Shown piece after piece: positions 46,544 to 57,866 of a DNA stretch of 64,000 nucleotides (its first letter is position 1; each line of letters starts with the position of its first letter). The stretch is taken from NCBI GenBank assembly GCA_964017145.1, contig OZ024843.1, positions 797,001 to 861,000 on the forward strand. The letters run 5' to 3'. Both the position numbers and the translations under genes were made by a program. The DNA comes from Agrocybe praecox (taxonomy: Eukaryota; Basidiomycota; Agaricomycetes; Agaricales; Agrocybaceae). Below the pieces are notes generated by a model. That model had not been told where the DNA came from and searched no databases. It was given only the letters and a program-made list of their open reading frames with translations.

Positions 46544-46904
46544 TCCAACGTGGACTAGGAAACAAAATCGTCGAATGCGATACTGCCAGATATCACTCAA
46601 TGCTGTGAACATTTGCGGAACCGAGACGCTCTAGGAATCGAGTCACCTGGACCTCAGTATGGCTACATTTAAAAGTTTGACACTTCTATTTTTGCGAGGT
46701 ATAAGCTTTCATCTTGATTCCTTAAGCATTGTCAGGCTGACGGTTTCAAATTCAATTATATATTCGTCAACCTCTGAAAGCCAAAGCTGTCTATACATTT
46801 CTTCGACTCAATAAACATGATCTTGCAGCCCACAAAGATGTATTCAAGAAGAATGACGTCAGGGCGATGGTTGAAACGTCGAAGTAGGAAGCATCACTGT
46901 ACTT
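46544..46904. other. promoter region of P-loop kinase 2
   Basis: Contains ACATTTGCGGAACCGAGACG and GGAATCGAGTCAC (46609-46646), the inverse of the block upstream of copy 1. The transposon-like element begins at 46905. Confidence 0.55.
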
Positions 46905-47724
46905 CACCCCGGGAAGTCGATGTTTTCAGGTCACCTCAAAACCCGCGAGAAAAACAAGGTTTTCTCATCAAAAATTGGGCTATTATAAATACTGAAATAT
47001 AATACAAATTTCGGAACACTAGATATGATAAATAAAAACTAGGTATTCGTTCAAAATTTATGTCACACCATAAACATGGCCCAAAATATGGTGTTAGGTC
47101 AGACCGAAATCTCAACCAAATATAGAAGTTTTGGATTAATTTTTAGGTAGAATGAGAACGGAAATTTCATTCATTCGGAAAACTGGAATGAAACTTAGGT
47201 TCTCAACAATAGCTTCAGACGGTCAAATATATTAGTTATCCGCTGTGTTTTCGGCTCGTCTATAGCTTCTGCTGAAAATAGAGATATCAGCGCATCTGAA
47301 AACAAAAAAACCAATTGAGTTAATTGTTTTCAGGCAATCAAAAACTCAGAGATTCGGGCTCACCTTTATTTGTGCCGAAAATAAACACAATAGTTAAGAA
47401 TTCTGGCTGTGAGAAAACTTTAAAAAAGACTACGTTTTAGTCCTAAGTCTTGGACCACACTGATATTAAATTTTTTGTCTTTCTTTCAGGAAGCCCGACG
47501 TGTCAATATTCGTCTTGGTTTTTGTCCTTACCGGAAATAAGAACATCAGCCATGCTTTCATGGGATACTAAACTACTATCCAAATTCCTATTTTTGGTCG
47601 TCTTTTAAGTCATAAAAATCTCCTGAATTTTGTACATGTTTTCCGTGGGCATTTTAGTTCATACTAAAACTGGCTTTTTCTCCGGGGTTTTGAGGTGACC
47701 TGAAAACATCAACTTCCCGGGGTG
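46905..47724. mobile_element. 820-bp non-autonomous DNA-transposon-like element
   Basis: Terminal inverted repeats of about 55 bases: the left starts CACCCCGGGAAGTCGATG, the right end reads in reverse CACCCCGGGAAGTTGATG, and both continue through TTTTCAGGTCACCTCAAAAC. A direct CTT flanks both sides (46902-46904 and 47725-47727), consistent with a 3-bp target duplication. The interior is AT-rich with no transposase frame. A 3-bp duplication and a CAC terminus recall CACTA/EnSpm elements, but the terminus is not the canonical one. Confidence 0.82.
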
Positions 47725-48044
47725 CTTATCATCACACACCCTAACGCGTATTCGCCTACCCTCAACTACGCCCGTGACCATAATGGTCTGACGTACGTAA
47801 CTACTTAAGTTTTTTAACGTCGGTTAGGTCAAGTGTGTACCTTTCCACTACTTCCTTCGAACCGTGCCAGTGAGTTGAGAGAAAGCATCCCATCGTACGT
47901 ATCAATTATCATGTGCTGGAATCACGACAATTGAACATTTTCTACAAAGTAGCTAGGCTTCGTTCAACTTGTTTGTTCTCGGCTACTACGACCAACCCGG
48001 ATACTTATAAATTAGTTGTACTCATCTTGACGCAGAAACCCGGT
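47725..48044. other. promoter region of FunK1-2
   Basis: Short spacer right of the transposon-like element. An in-frame ATG at 47913 could extend FunK1-2 by 44 residues, but the paralogues argue for a short N-terminus. Confidence 0.45.
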
Positions 48045-50429
48045 ATGGCTGGAGAAATTTCGGGCCGTTGGGTTGGTCCTATGCCACCGGATAAATTTAC
48101 AGAGGAATTCTTTCCTCTTCCACCAAGCAATGTCCCCCACACAAATAACCCTCAGTTCAGCAAAACATACTTTTTCGCCATCCCAAAGTGCATTGGAGGG
48201 CCCGATACATATGATTCCATAGCAAGTACCTCACGACTCATCAATCTCGATAATTTATCCTCTTACCAACAGCGTGCTATTTTTGTAGGCCGAATCTATC
48301 TCTAAATCTGGCACTATTCCAGGATTCACGATTGTGAAGTCCAGTACAGCCGATAAGCAGGACTACGCGAAGGGCCAACTCGGCTTGACGATCTGTAGAG
48401 GTCCCATGAACACCGATACCAGTCCTATCGAAGAGGCAGATATTGCGGAGGAATTGAAGCTGTTTATAGACCCGCACGACCCTTTCGAGAACCCTTCCAA
48501 CGATGAGGAAGAGGAGTATGAAGACTCTGGCTCGTCCTCTGAGCACGAGAGTCGCAGTAAACAGAATGACAGCGAAGAAAAAAATGACAAAGACGAGGGA
48601 AACATGTTTGACACAGAAAAAAACAGTGACGGCGAAGGCAATAATTCTGGAAAAGATGGTGATGAAGAAGATGCAGAGGATGGATACAGCGATGGAGATT
48701 ATTGGGAAACCAGGACGTCAAAACCATTGGAAGCCATGGGCAAAGATAGAACGCATTGCAGGGATCATATTGTTTATTACGCCAATTCGATACTCGCACA
48801 GCAACATCGAACTCATTGTTTTGTTATCTGGATGGGAGACCCTTGGGCTCGTTTGATTCGGTTTGACCGGGACGGCGGTGTCGTGTCCGCTCGGTTTAAT
48901 TATCGTGAGCGAGGGGACTTGCTCCTTGAATTCCTTTGGCGGTATTCAGCAGTGGCTGGCGACGAAGATAGGGGAAGGGATCCAACTGTCCAACGCGCTA
49001 GCCCGACAGAGTCAGAAACCGCGCGGCTGAAGCTGTCTCGTTGGAGGCCAAAAAATAAAAAGTCATACTACGTTTATAAAATGACTATCAGCGATAGTGA
49101 CACCTCGAAGACTATGCAAGTTTTGGTCTGGGCCCCGCTGGCGGAGCCCACATCCGTCATAGGACGGGCTACTCGTATATATCCAGCATGGGATCCTGTT
49201 TCCGAACAAGTTGTGCTCGTCAAGGATGCCTGGCGGTCGGTGGTGCCTGAGGTCCAGAAAGAGACGGAAACGCTCCAAATGCTCAATGAGAATTGTGTGC
49301 GCAACGTTCCCGTCCTACTTTGCGGGGACGATATTCATGGCCGATGGCAAAAAACGGTTACACACTCCTATGTTCGCAAAATATGGTATATCGGGGGTGT
49401 CGAACTTAAGCTTAAATTCCAGGAGCGACAGCATATCCGTTTTGTGACGGATAAAGTAGGGTTCCCTCTGTATTCATTTCCGTCTTCGAGGATTCTGGTA
49501 ACTGCTCTGAGTGACGCTTTGATAGGTGAGCTGGTGATTTATATATACATAGGTTACTCATTCTTACGATACATCTTATGCAGCTCACAAGGACGCATAC
49601 CAGCGTTGCGGTATCCTGCATAGAGATATCAGCATCGGAAACATCCTGATAAATTCTGATAAAACAGGAGGGTTTCTCAGTGATTGGGATCTAGCATGCA
49701 AAGTGAAGGATACGGAAAAAAATCCCCGACAATATCAACGTACCGTAAGTAATTTTGTATTATTTTTGTGAGGATTCTTTCGATAATCTTTCATAGGGCA
49801 CGTGGGCGTACATGGCTACCTATCTACTTTTATGGCCAGAAAAGACGCAGACCTTACAGGATGATCTAGAATCCATATTCTGGGTCCTGGTGTATATCAT
49901 CATGCGATTTGTGGCGTACGACATCAAACTTGAAGACCGACAGCAATTTCTACGCACCATTTTTTTCTACCATCTAAAACTGGTGGAGCAAAGTACGGGT
50001 GGACATGGCAAACTACTGTTCTTCATAAATTTCCGTGTGCATCCCGTGTTATCCCACAATGCCCCTCTAAACAACTTGTTTTCCAAATTTTACAAGATTA
50101 TCAGAGAATTCAACGACCATATGGGCAGAGTTTCCTCCAAATCCGATGATATCATATTGGGTGCTACCAACACTGAAATCACTATTCCAGATGCCATACA
50201 AGCCGCCTCCCGGGAATTCAAGAATGACTTTGATTCATTGAAGATACGTAATTACGAGGCAATCGAGGCCCTATTTGCAGCAGCATTGCAGGATGACAGA
50301 TGGCCAAAGGGTGATAAAGCTGACTTCTATGCTCAATCCCTTCCAAAGCGTAAACGTGCGGACACAAAAAGTGCAGGAGACAGTGCAGCAAGGAAGAGGT
50401 CCAAAGGTAACAAATCTCACAGAACTTGA
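48045..50429 (+). CDS. FunK1 fungal-type protein kinase 2
   Basis: Start ATG 48045 gives MAGEISGRWVGPMPPDKF, matching the N-terminal block of the other FunK1 genes. Then a highly acidic, Ser/Asn-rich stretch of about 110 residues (NDEEEEYEDSGSSSEHES and similar), HCFVIWMGDPWARLIRFDRDG, LLLEFLWRY, the VLVWAPLAEPTSVIGRATR block, VVLVKDAWR (invariant Lys), HIRFVTDKVG, then after introns AHKDAYQRCGILHRDISIGNIL (catalytic loop), FLSDWDLA and GTWAYMATYLL. The C-terminal lobe reads LQDDLESIFWVLVYIIMRF and the tail is basic (PKRKRADTK, ARKRSKGNKS), a likely nuclear signal. Three introns in the second half (first near 49526). No stop in the spliced frame. About 760 residues. Divergent from P-loop kinase 2 across the transposon-like element. 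Confidence 0.86.
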
Positions 50430-51091
50430 GGGAAGTCGAAAGCGGAGAAAGAGACGTCGCTTTCTGGTTATTCTTCAGTTCAGCGCTTCAAGCTTCAGCC
50501 TTGAGACTCTCTGCGCGCTCCTTCCGCTCCTTCATCTCTTCTTCCCGCTCGATCTTTTTAACGCTGCTAGTTGTTTTGCGACGTTGCTTCGGACAACTAT
50601 ACTACACATTGGAGAACCATCTTTATATGATGAAGCGGCGGGTCAGTCAAATTGGGTGTCCGTCCGATGATGTGAGGCAGCAATTATGTTTGTTATTAAA
50701 TCCTGTAGTCGTTCACGGAGGGCCAGGGCGAGGTAGTTTACTGACTCTTCAGGTATTCGTGTTACTTTGTGATTAGTGCCTATAGTACGCATTGTTGTGC
50801 CAGTCCGACGCGTCTAACACGCCAATAAGCGATCACGTTACCTCAAAAAAAACCATATGATACGCGTTTGCCATTTGGACAGCTTTCCTAACCTCCGAGG
50901 CTCCATCATCATCGTTGAGCTAAGAGTTGCTGTAATTATTGTCGCACCACCTGGGTTTCCCTTTGCAAGGATCTTCGTCTTGCACGCCAAATTCTGAATT
51001 GCATGTTTCATACTTTTTTGTGATACTTTATCGCACTAATCATTTCCTAGGCTACCTAAGTAACTTGGACAGAGTGGAAGACGCATGACAG
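50430..51091. other. convergent 3' flanks of FunK1-2 and P-loop kinase 3
   Basis: No gene. It holds a partial version of the block seen downstream of P-loop copies 1 and 2 (ATCATCATCGTTGAGC near 50907). Confidence 0.45.
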
Positions 51092-51926
51092 TCAATCAGT
51101 TCTCTTGTTCTCAGAGGTTCGAGATCGCATCATATGCTCAACCTTGGCCAACCAAGTCTTGAGCGAGCAACCCCATCCGCCAAATCTCCTCATCCTGCGC
51201 CTCTCTATATTCTTGCCATTCTCAAGACCGATCTCCTCCATCTTCCTTGCATAATAGTTTCGACAAGTCCAGTGATTACTGAGACACCACCATATGATGC
51301 TACCCCTGGAAAAGAACACTTCACTGGGTCTCTCAAAGCATCCTACACTGCACGGTTCATGCAATCGGAAGAGACCCAAGAAAGTCCTCAAAATCAAACG
51401 AGGAAAGTAGAGCAAGAGCGGTGGGTCCAACCCTGGCTCGAAAATCATGTCGGCAATTCTGCAAATGCTCGTGTAAATCAAAGGCTTACATATCACATCG
51501 GTGGACTCCTCGAAGGGTATGAATCCTCCCCTTTTCTCGTAACTTCCTTCAACGACCCATCCTCCATGTCTCTCTGTGGCTTCATCGAGTGATTGTCGAA
51601 GACGCGCTCTGAATTCTTCCGCCGGCGTTTCCACCCAATTAGGTTTCCACATAATTCGGTCTAGTGAAATACATGGGAGATTCAGTGTACTCGCCAAAGC
51701 AGTTGCCGTGGTGCTCTAGTCGATACAAACTCAAACATAAACATCATGCTGAGTTCAAGCGTATACGGTGGTCACTCACCTTGCCGCTACCTACTCAAAG
51801 TCATGGATGTCAAACACCGCTGGTTATACTCAGGAGATGAAACATACCGCTATTCCCTACAATCCGGACACGATATCGACCATGGCCGTCACCCAGTAAG
51901 GGTGGAAAGGAGTTATCAATATTCAT
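51092..51926 (-). CDS. P-loop NTPase kinase, FlaR-like, copy 3
   Basis: Start ATG at 51926 (MNIDNSFPPLLGDGHGRYRVRIVGNSG). The second exon gives GSGK and the third STTATALASTLNLP, so Walker A is GNSGSGKS. It continues CISLDRIMWKPNWVETPAEEF, GGWVVEGSYEKRGGFIPFEE, then the conserved intron whose removal yields STDVIWLDPPLLLYFPRL. If that intron is retained the frame also stays open with 20 extra residues. The end is RRRMRRFGGWGCS and a tail SRTSENKRTD. Exon structure is the same as in copies 1 and 2, so the family expanded by DNA duplication and not by retroposition. Intact; function unknown. Confidence 0.82.
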
Positions 51927-52532
51927 CAAAAACACCCTCAACGTGGAATCAGGAAAAACCTTGGTAGCGAATTGTTTGAACACCTGGTAACCTACAACTC
52001 AAGTTATACTCCCCAGATATTGATACCGACGTGTACGGACCCGATGCCATAATCTTGAAAATGGCTCTGCCATATCATTCGCGGCAAAAACCTTCAGAAC
52101 CGGGGCCTGTGCCGATATGGGTCGTCCTATGATCGTTTGATTAAAAATATCAACGGCAAACATACCCCGCCTTCCAGACTGTGAAAATTGGAGCTGTTCA
52201 TATTCCTTTTCTTATTCGTTCGCGTCATTGCCCTTATTCTCTTAATTGACCCAACCACGGCGACAGAATCCCAAATAGCCTCGTGCAATCTCACCTTATT
52301 GGCAGAGCCGTCAACATGTTAACGTGTTCCTTGATCGTTAGCTCGTAGACATTCTCAAAGATCTCGCTGTGTAGTCGGTAGCCCGTCGAATCTCCGTGGA
52401 ATGGCAAGCTATCTGTATCTTTTTTGATGCATAGCGCAGGTCTCGGGAGGTCCTCTTCGACTAACCAATTCTCTTCAATGCTAAAAAGCTATGCCTGCGG
52501 GACACTGGATGAACTTTGAAGCAAATCGACGG
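51927..52532. other. intergenic region with a possible minus-strand coding remnant
   Basis: On the minus strand, 52315-52505 reads a protein-like stretch (NWLVEEDLPRPALCIKKD, GDSTGYRLHSEIFENVYELT, NMLTALPIR) that ends at a stop or possible splice site. I do not recognise it. The rest shows no feature. Confidence 0.35.
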
Positions 52533-53035
52533 TCATGAAGTCTGCTTTTTCATTCACTGGCCAGCATCTCAGTGGTAGAGCCAAGATGGACTTTCTAATA
52601 TCTGGTGGAACTACCTACGGAAAATTGGAGATGAGCATCCGACCATTGGCAAAAATATTCCGTGATTTTCGTGGAGCATTCGCCGACTTTCACTGGTACT
52701 TTCAGTCAGTCTGATTTGCTGCTGGATGTTTAATGAGCGAAGATCCAAATCACATGGAAGAATCAGCTATGAAGGCGGCAATTCAAAGCAGCTCGTTACC
52801 ACAAGAGTGCTTGAGACTACGTGATCACGCAGCAGCTTTGCGTATAATCGAAACAGCGTTAGCAGACCACAACTGGCCGACAGATATAAAGCCTGCTTGC
52901 GATTTCTGGGATTGAGCTCAAGCTGGAAAGAGCCCGCCGATTTCAGGTGGTCTTGTTGGTCTTCGGAACAGAACCGACGGACTTTCCGCTTTCTAGGCCG
53001 CGTCCCAGTGCGAGGAAGAGGAATTAATCGTGCAG
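52533..53035 (+). pseudogene. FunK1 C-terminal remnant
   Basis: Translation gives TGQHLSGRAKMDFLISG, YGKLEMSIRPLAKIFRDFRG and FADFHWYF, then after a stop and shift EDPNHMEESAMKAAIQSS, LRLRDHAAALRIIETALAD and NWPTDIKPACD. These match the C-terminal lobe of FunK1-1 (TGQHFGGRAKWEYLTS, HTEESAMKVAIQSS, ALADNKWPADMKPACD). No kinase catalytic part precedes it. Stops and frame changes make it a dead fragment. It sits just upstream of P-loop kinase 3, repeating the FunK1/P-loop neighbourhood. Confidence 0.8.
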
Positions 53036-53192
53036 GGGGCCAAAATTTGATGATTATGACGCCACGCGGTCCAATCTATTGCACGCGACTGGGTAGCGAG
53101 GCATGTAAGGTATGACGGGTGTAATCGCTAATATGATATTATTTATTTATGAAAACTACTACTTTCCAGCATACAGTATGATCAAGAACTTA

Positions 53193-53826
53193 TCATGGAA
53201 TGGCCTCTTCTGCTGTTACATAGCGCAATGCTCCTTTCTCCAAATCATATACCGCACCCCTCAGCGTCAATTTGGAACCGCGGCTCTGCAACGGTAATGT
53301 TTTTAGATATGCACGCAAGTTGTCTACTTGCTTCAACACGTTCATTTTGACGAGTTCATCCAATGAAACTCCTGGTTTCACGATTGACTGCGCAAGTTTC
53401 TCGAGGGACGAGAGCCATTTCCATACATCCTGGTGTACGCCACTAGGACGATGACCTAGCGCCGTGTTGTAGCATGCTTTAGCGCCTCCGCAGTCGGTGT
53501 GGCCAACGACGACAATCTGTTTGACAGTTGGAAGATCCAAAACGTATGCCAAACACGCTGTTGCGTTGGGGTCTGTGCTAGAGAATTGACTGATCAGGAT
53601 AATATTATGAGCTTGGTTTGATGATGTAGTAATATACCAAACGACTTACTTCGCTATGTTCCTATGAACAAATATTTGAGTATTCTTAATGATATTTGTT
53701 GGTACCACCCTGGCGTCACAGCAACCTATCCAAAGAACCTATAAAGTCTTTCTTTAAACCAATTGACCTTTCAAGAAAGTAAAGGAGAGAACTCCTTACA
53801 GCTGGCTTCTGTGGCTCTGGGACCAT
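53193..53826 (-). CDS. beta-class carbonic anhydrase 1, short form
   Basis: Zinc enzyme converting CO2 and water to bicarbonate. Start ATG at 53826: MVPEPQKPA. Splicing of an approximately 58-nt intron joins VLWIGCCDARVVPTN (zinc Cys and the Asp-Arg dyad CxDxR), then IFVHRNIAN joins QFSSTDPNATACLAYVLDLP over a second intron. VVVGHTDCGG gives the remaining zinc ligands His and Cys. The C-terminal part is VWKWLSSLEKLAQ, ending LRYVTAEEAIP. The N-terminus is only nine residues before the core, about 30-50 shorter than in typical fungal members, so either an upstream exon was missed or the N-terminal helix is absent. A TATA-like CCTATATAG lies about 40 bases upstream of the ATG. No signal or transit peptide is visible. 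Confidence 0.82.
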
Positions 53827-54975
53827 GGTACTCCGGTGTGAATCAACTTGAAATTCTTCTATCTGTGTCCTATATAGGAGAAGCGCAAAGGAAACCCAAA
53901 AGGTCGTTGTTATAAACTTTATATAAGAATTAACTCTGTCAAAGAGTTTGGCGGGAGAGGTGAAATATTTTCACCAAGTGATAGCAAGCGGTAACTTATG
54001 GAAGTAATACATCGCGCATTTTTTGATGATAGGACAAACGTACCTGTCTTATTTTCGGACTACAGCACGCACGTACGCACATAGGCACAGTGCCTGGAAT
54101 GCTTGCCTTCAAATTACATACCCGTCGCAAGTACGGCGCATGTTGATTGCACGGCCGTTTGGTATGAAAAAGGATATGCATGTACGATGAGAGAAGAAAG
54201 ACAGATCGGTTGCCCAGATCATATCTTATGACTTGCTCAATCGTCGAACCTGCTCAATCGGGCCCTGCGTAGCTGGGGTATCTATGACTGATAGTAAATA
54301 CGGGGTTAAGAGCTGGACTCGGACTCGGGTGAGTGAAAGTTAGGTGTTTTATCCAGTGATAGTACATAGCTCGGTCGTCTTTTGAGACCGCCCATCCTCA
54401 AGCAAGTCATCAGAGTCCTGGGCTTTCCTCTTTGCTTCGGCCCTTTCATTGGCGAGCAACCTCTCCGTATCCGATGGTCTCAAAGAGGAAATTGGACAGT
54501 GTCGTCCAGGGGCCTTCTACACTTCTTTTTAACTTGCGAATTTTTCTTCGCGAGCAGCAAGCATTTGACTGAAGCAGCTACGCACTAAGGTTTTGAGTTC
54601 GACGCATAAGTCAGTCATGGGTTCATTGTGGTTAATGTTCAAATCTTCTCCATCAAACAGAGACTTGGTAGTAATATGGTCCTATTTCCGCGACCACCGA
54701 CGTAATCGTCTCAAGACTTTTGTGCCTTCAGGATTGAAGATGCTTTGGTTCAAGGTAATAGAAGCCGTTACATGTGTGTGGAAAATGGGACGCGTGTGTT
54801 GTTTAAGACGCGCAATCTATATAGCAAGCACGTAGCATAATTAGGGTGGGTCAAGTGGCGTGGTAAGCAAACAACGACTGGACTCTCGAGATCAACTCTG
54901 TCTACGGATCTTATGTCCAAGCGCTATTACCTAGGTTCGTCGTGGTCATGTCCATGAATCACCCAATAATCTGCG
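53827..54975. other. intergenic region between carbonic anhydrase 1 and CDK8-D
   Basis: Divergent promoters. Within it, 54370-54700 on the minus strand has protein-like segments in two frames (GEDLNINHNEPMTDLCVELK; RLLANERAEAKRKAQDSDD) that suggest a decayed gene, possibly of the FunK1 type. I cannot confirm this. Confidence 0.35.
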
Positions 54976-56583
54976 ATGCCAGATGAATGGTCTTTCAGCT
55001 CTCTTCAACATGATCCCATGCAGATATATCGCAGCAAACGAGACAACAGTCACCGATCAGTAGCGTCAAAGTACGATATTCTGGGGTTCATTTCTTCTGG
55101 AACATATGGGCGGGTGTATAAAGCGCAAAGCCTGGACGATGATGGAGCGCTGTATGCTATCAAGAAGTTCAAACCCGACAAAGAAGGCGATGTGGTAACA
55201 TATACGGGGCTCAGTCAAAGCGCTATTCGAGAAATTGCCGTAACTATGTCTCCTTTCAAGAAATACACCGCGCTAATGCACCCCAGTTAAACAGGGAAAT
55301 AAACCACGAGAACATAGTTGCGCTTAGAGAGGTCATTTTAGAGGATAAATCCATCTATATGGTATTCGAATACGCAGAGCATGATTTTCTTGTACGTCCT
55401 TCCTCGTTTGACGTTCAAGGTTTTAACCATCGGAATTTCTGTAGCAACTCATACACCACCATTCCCAAACGTCACGCACGTTGATTTCATCCCCTGTTCT
55501 GAAATCACTTGTGTATCAACTCATTAACGGGCTGATTTACCTACATTCGTGCCATATACTCCACCGAGACCTTAAGCCCGCCAACATTCTCATCACGTCT
55601 GAAGGTGTCGTCAAAATCGGCGATTTGGGACTCGCCCGTCTGATATACGAGCCTCTCCAACCCCTGTTCGCCGGTGACAAAGTCGTCGTGACAATATGGT
55701 ATCGTGCGCCCGAGCTACTTATGGGTGCAAAACATTACACCAAGGCAGTGGACTGCTGGGCTGTGGGATGTGTCATAGCCGAACTGCTCAGCTTGCGCCC
55801 TATCTTCAAAGGAGAAGAGGCGAAGCTCGATTCGAAGAAGAACGTACCATTCCAACGTGATCAACTAATCAAGATTTTCGAGGTGATTGGTACTCCAGAT
55901 GGTCAGTTCCAAACCGCGCAGCCCAAATTTCTTCTAATACCTTGTGGACAGAAAAGGATTGGCCCGGTGTTGTCGATTTACCCGAATATCACAATATGAC
56001 CCGCCTTGACCAGTACGTTGTTACCCAACGCCATGCATCAGGCTGTACGCTGACCTTTGCAAACTGAACAGCTTCACAAATTGCCTGACTTCATGGACGA
56101 AATCGAGAATGAAGGAAGCCTATGACCCGCTCCTCCACGATCTGCTTCGTCTTTTCTTCATCTACGATCCTGAAGCCAGGTTAACGGCCAAAGACGCTTT
56201 GCAGCACAAATGGTTCCACATTGATATTAAACCAACACGAAAGTAAGTACCCCAGGATTGGAGCTAATGCATATGCATTTACTCATTTCCGCCTTACCCC
56301 CCAAAGTGCGTTCGAACATGCTCCTATCAAAGAGATACCCAGTCCTCGCACTATAACCCAGGATGACGCACCTTCCATGAAACCTCTTGCTCATAACACG
56401 TCTCATCAAGGTGTGGGTGGTCATGGACGTTTAGGCCATGTTGGTCCACCACAATTTGGCGGCCAACCGCATTCGAAGCCGGGCAGTTCTGCGAGTTTTG
56501 CTAGCATGAGTGGCGGTGGCCATTACGTGCCGGGAAACCTTTCTGCCGGTGGCTCAACAAGGAAGAGAGCGAAGATGGGCTAA
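54976..56583 (+). CDS. CDK8/SSN3 Mediator kinase, divergent copy D (intact)
   Basis: Intact cyclin-dependent kinase of the Mediator kinase module. Start ATG 54976 ([19 protein letters not shown]). Motifs: [27 protein letters not shown] (C-helix), [104 protein letters not shown], then [20 protein letters not shown], which aligns with the CDK8 DKDWEDI.. block, and [22 protein letters not shown]. Exons about 54976-55242, 55292-55392, 55445-55901, 55951-56014, 56072-56243 and 56308-56583. The tail is Gly/His/Ser-rich and ends [11 protein letters not shown]. It differs from CDK8-A throughout, including synonymous sites and the tail. It is the best candidate for the ancestral, housekeeping gene. 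Confidence 0.93.
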
Positions 56584-57866
56584 TTACTCACAGATATATC
56601 GTTTTAAACTGGGCATGGAGACATTGATCGATATCATACTAGATCGTTCGAGGAAGACCATGGTGTAACAAAAAGCCATATATACCATAAAGATAATATT
56701 GCGCTATATGCTCGAACGCTTATCTAGCTCTTATAACCGTCTTTGATTATCGCACACAATTCAAACACTGGATTTAAAATGGCAGCACAAGGTCGAAAAT
56801 TTGCACCGTATCTACTGCATACAGGGAGCTTGCTATCGTTCGATCAGCTCTTTGGATAATCGACAATGATAGGCTTCTGCCCCGCCAAGACTGTAATTCT
56901 CGACCTATAAAAGGTCGTCTAAGTATTTTGTACTGTGTTGATGTCTCGACTTGCCAGGTCTATGCATGGAAAACTGATACGGAAACATTCTTTACCTTCA
57001 AGCGTGGAATGCTACCTGTATCGTTATGTGTGTAGAATTTGGACGCACAACATTGGCAATGGATCGTTCCCAATTGGGAAATTAATTCCAAATATGGAAA
57101 TTTTACCCTTTCTGGTAGGCAAAAAGGGTTTTCCGACCATAATCTACTCGAGGATTTTATGAGTAAGTGGCTTGCCAGTGCCGTCCTCCAGCTTGGAATT
57201 ACCCCTTCATCTCTATAAATGCGATACAATAAAATCATCGGGACAAATTGTCTCCCTGCTTCCACTATGTATCCTACGAACCACCGTGATCAATTCCCGG
57301 TTTTATCGTGGATGAACGAGGGCGGGATAGAGTCAGCGGCTCTGAGGTAGAGATATGCATCCCTCGTAATGTTCTAATCATGTCAACTCGGATGCGATCC
57401 AGCAGTTACTCGTCCCAAACATTTCGGTGCACACTGCAGATCGAAGCTTTTCTTGATATAAAGTACGTAACTTCAATGCGCTATTTGATTGATATATATA
57501 TATATGCTGCTTAACGTTTTCAAGATAAAATAGTCAAGTCCAGTTAAATCAAGACCTCTATCGAGGAAGCCATGTTCGACCAAATTTCGAATAGGAAATT
57601 AATTCCCAATCCGGGAATCACATGCCCTGCCCCTTTCTTGTGGACTACATAAAGGCCTTCAAAATCACGAAAGAGAATTGCCGCAAATTCAAATTGCGCT
57701 GTCGGATAGTCGTACATAGTCATCGCAAGTAACGCCGGCAGGTTGCCGTTGCATGATGGCATCACATTAGCCCAAGAATTGCCGTCAAGGTGCCGTACAC
57801 TACTTGATTTTCAACAGTCATCAGCAAATTACGCCTTCCTTTTTTGCTATATCATAACTCTCTGTG
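56584..57866. other. intergenic spacer
   Basis: No gene. A direct repeat of about 45 bases occurs at 57075 and 57592 (both contain GGAAATTAATTCC and then a CCCTTTCT-like end), possibly remnants of an old element. Confidence 0.45.

Noticed and set aside
47913..48044. Upstream ATG for FunK1-2
   Set aside because: It adds 44 residues not present in FunK1-3, whose start aligns with 48045. It remains possible but less likely.
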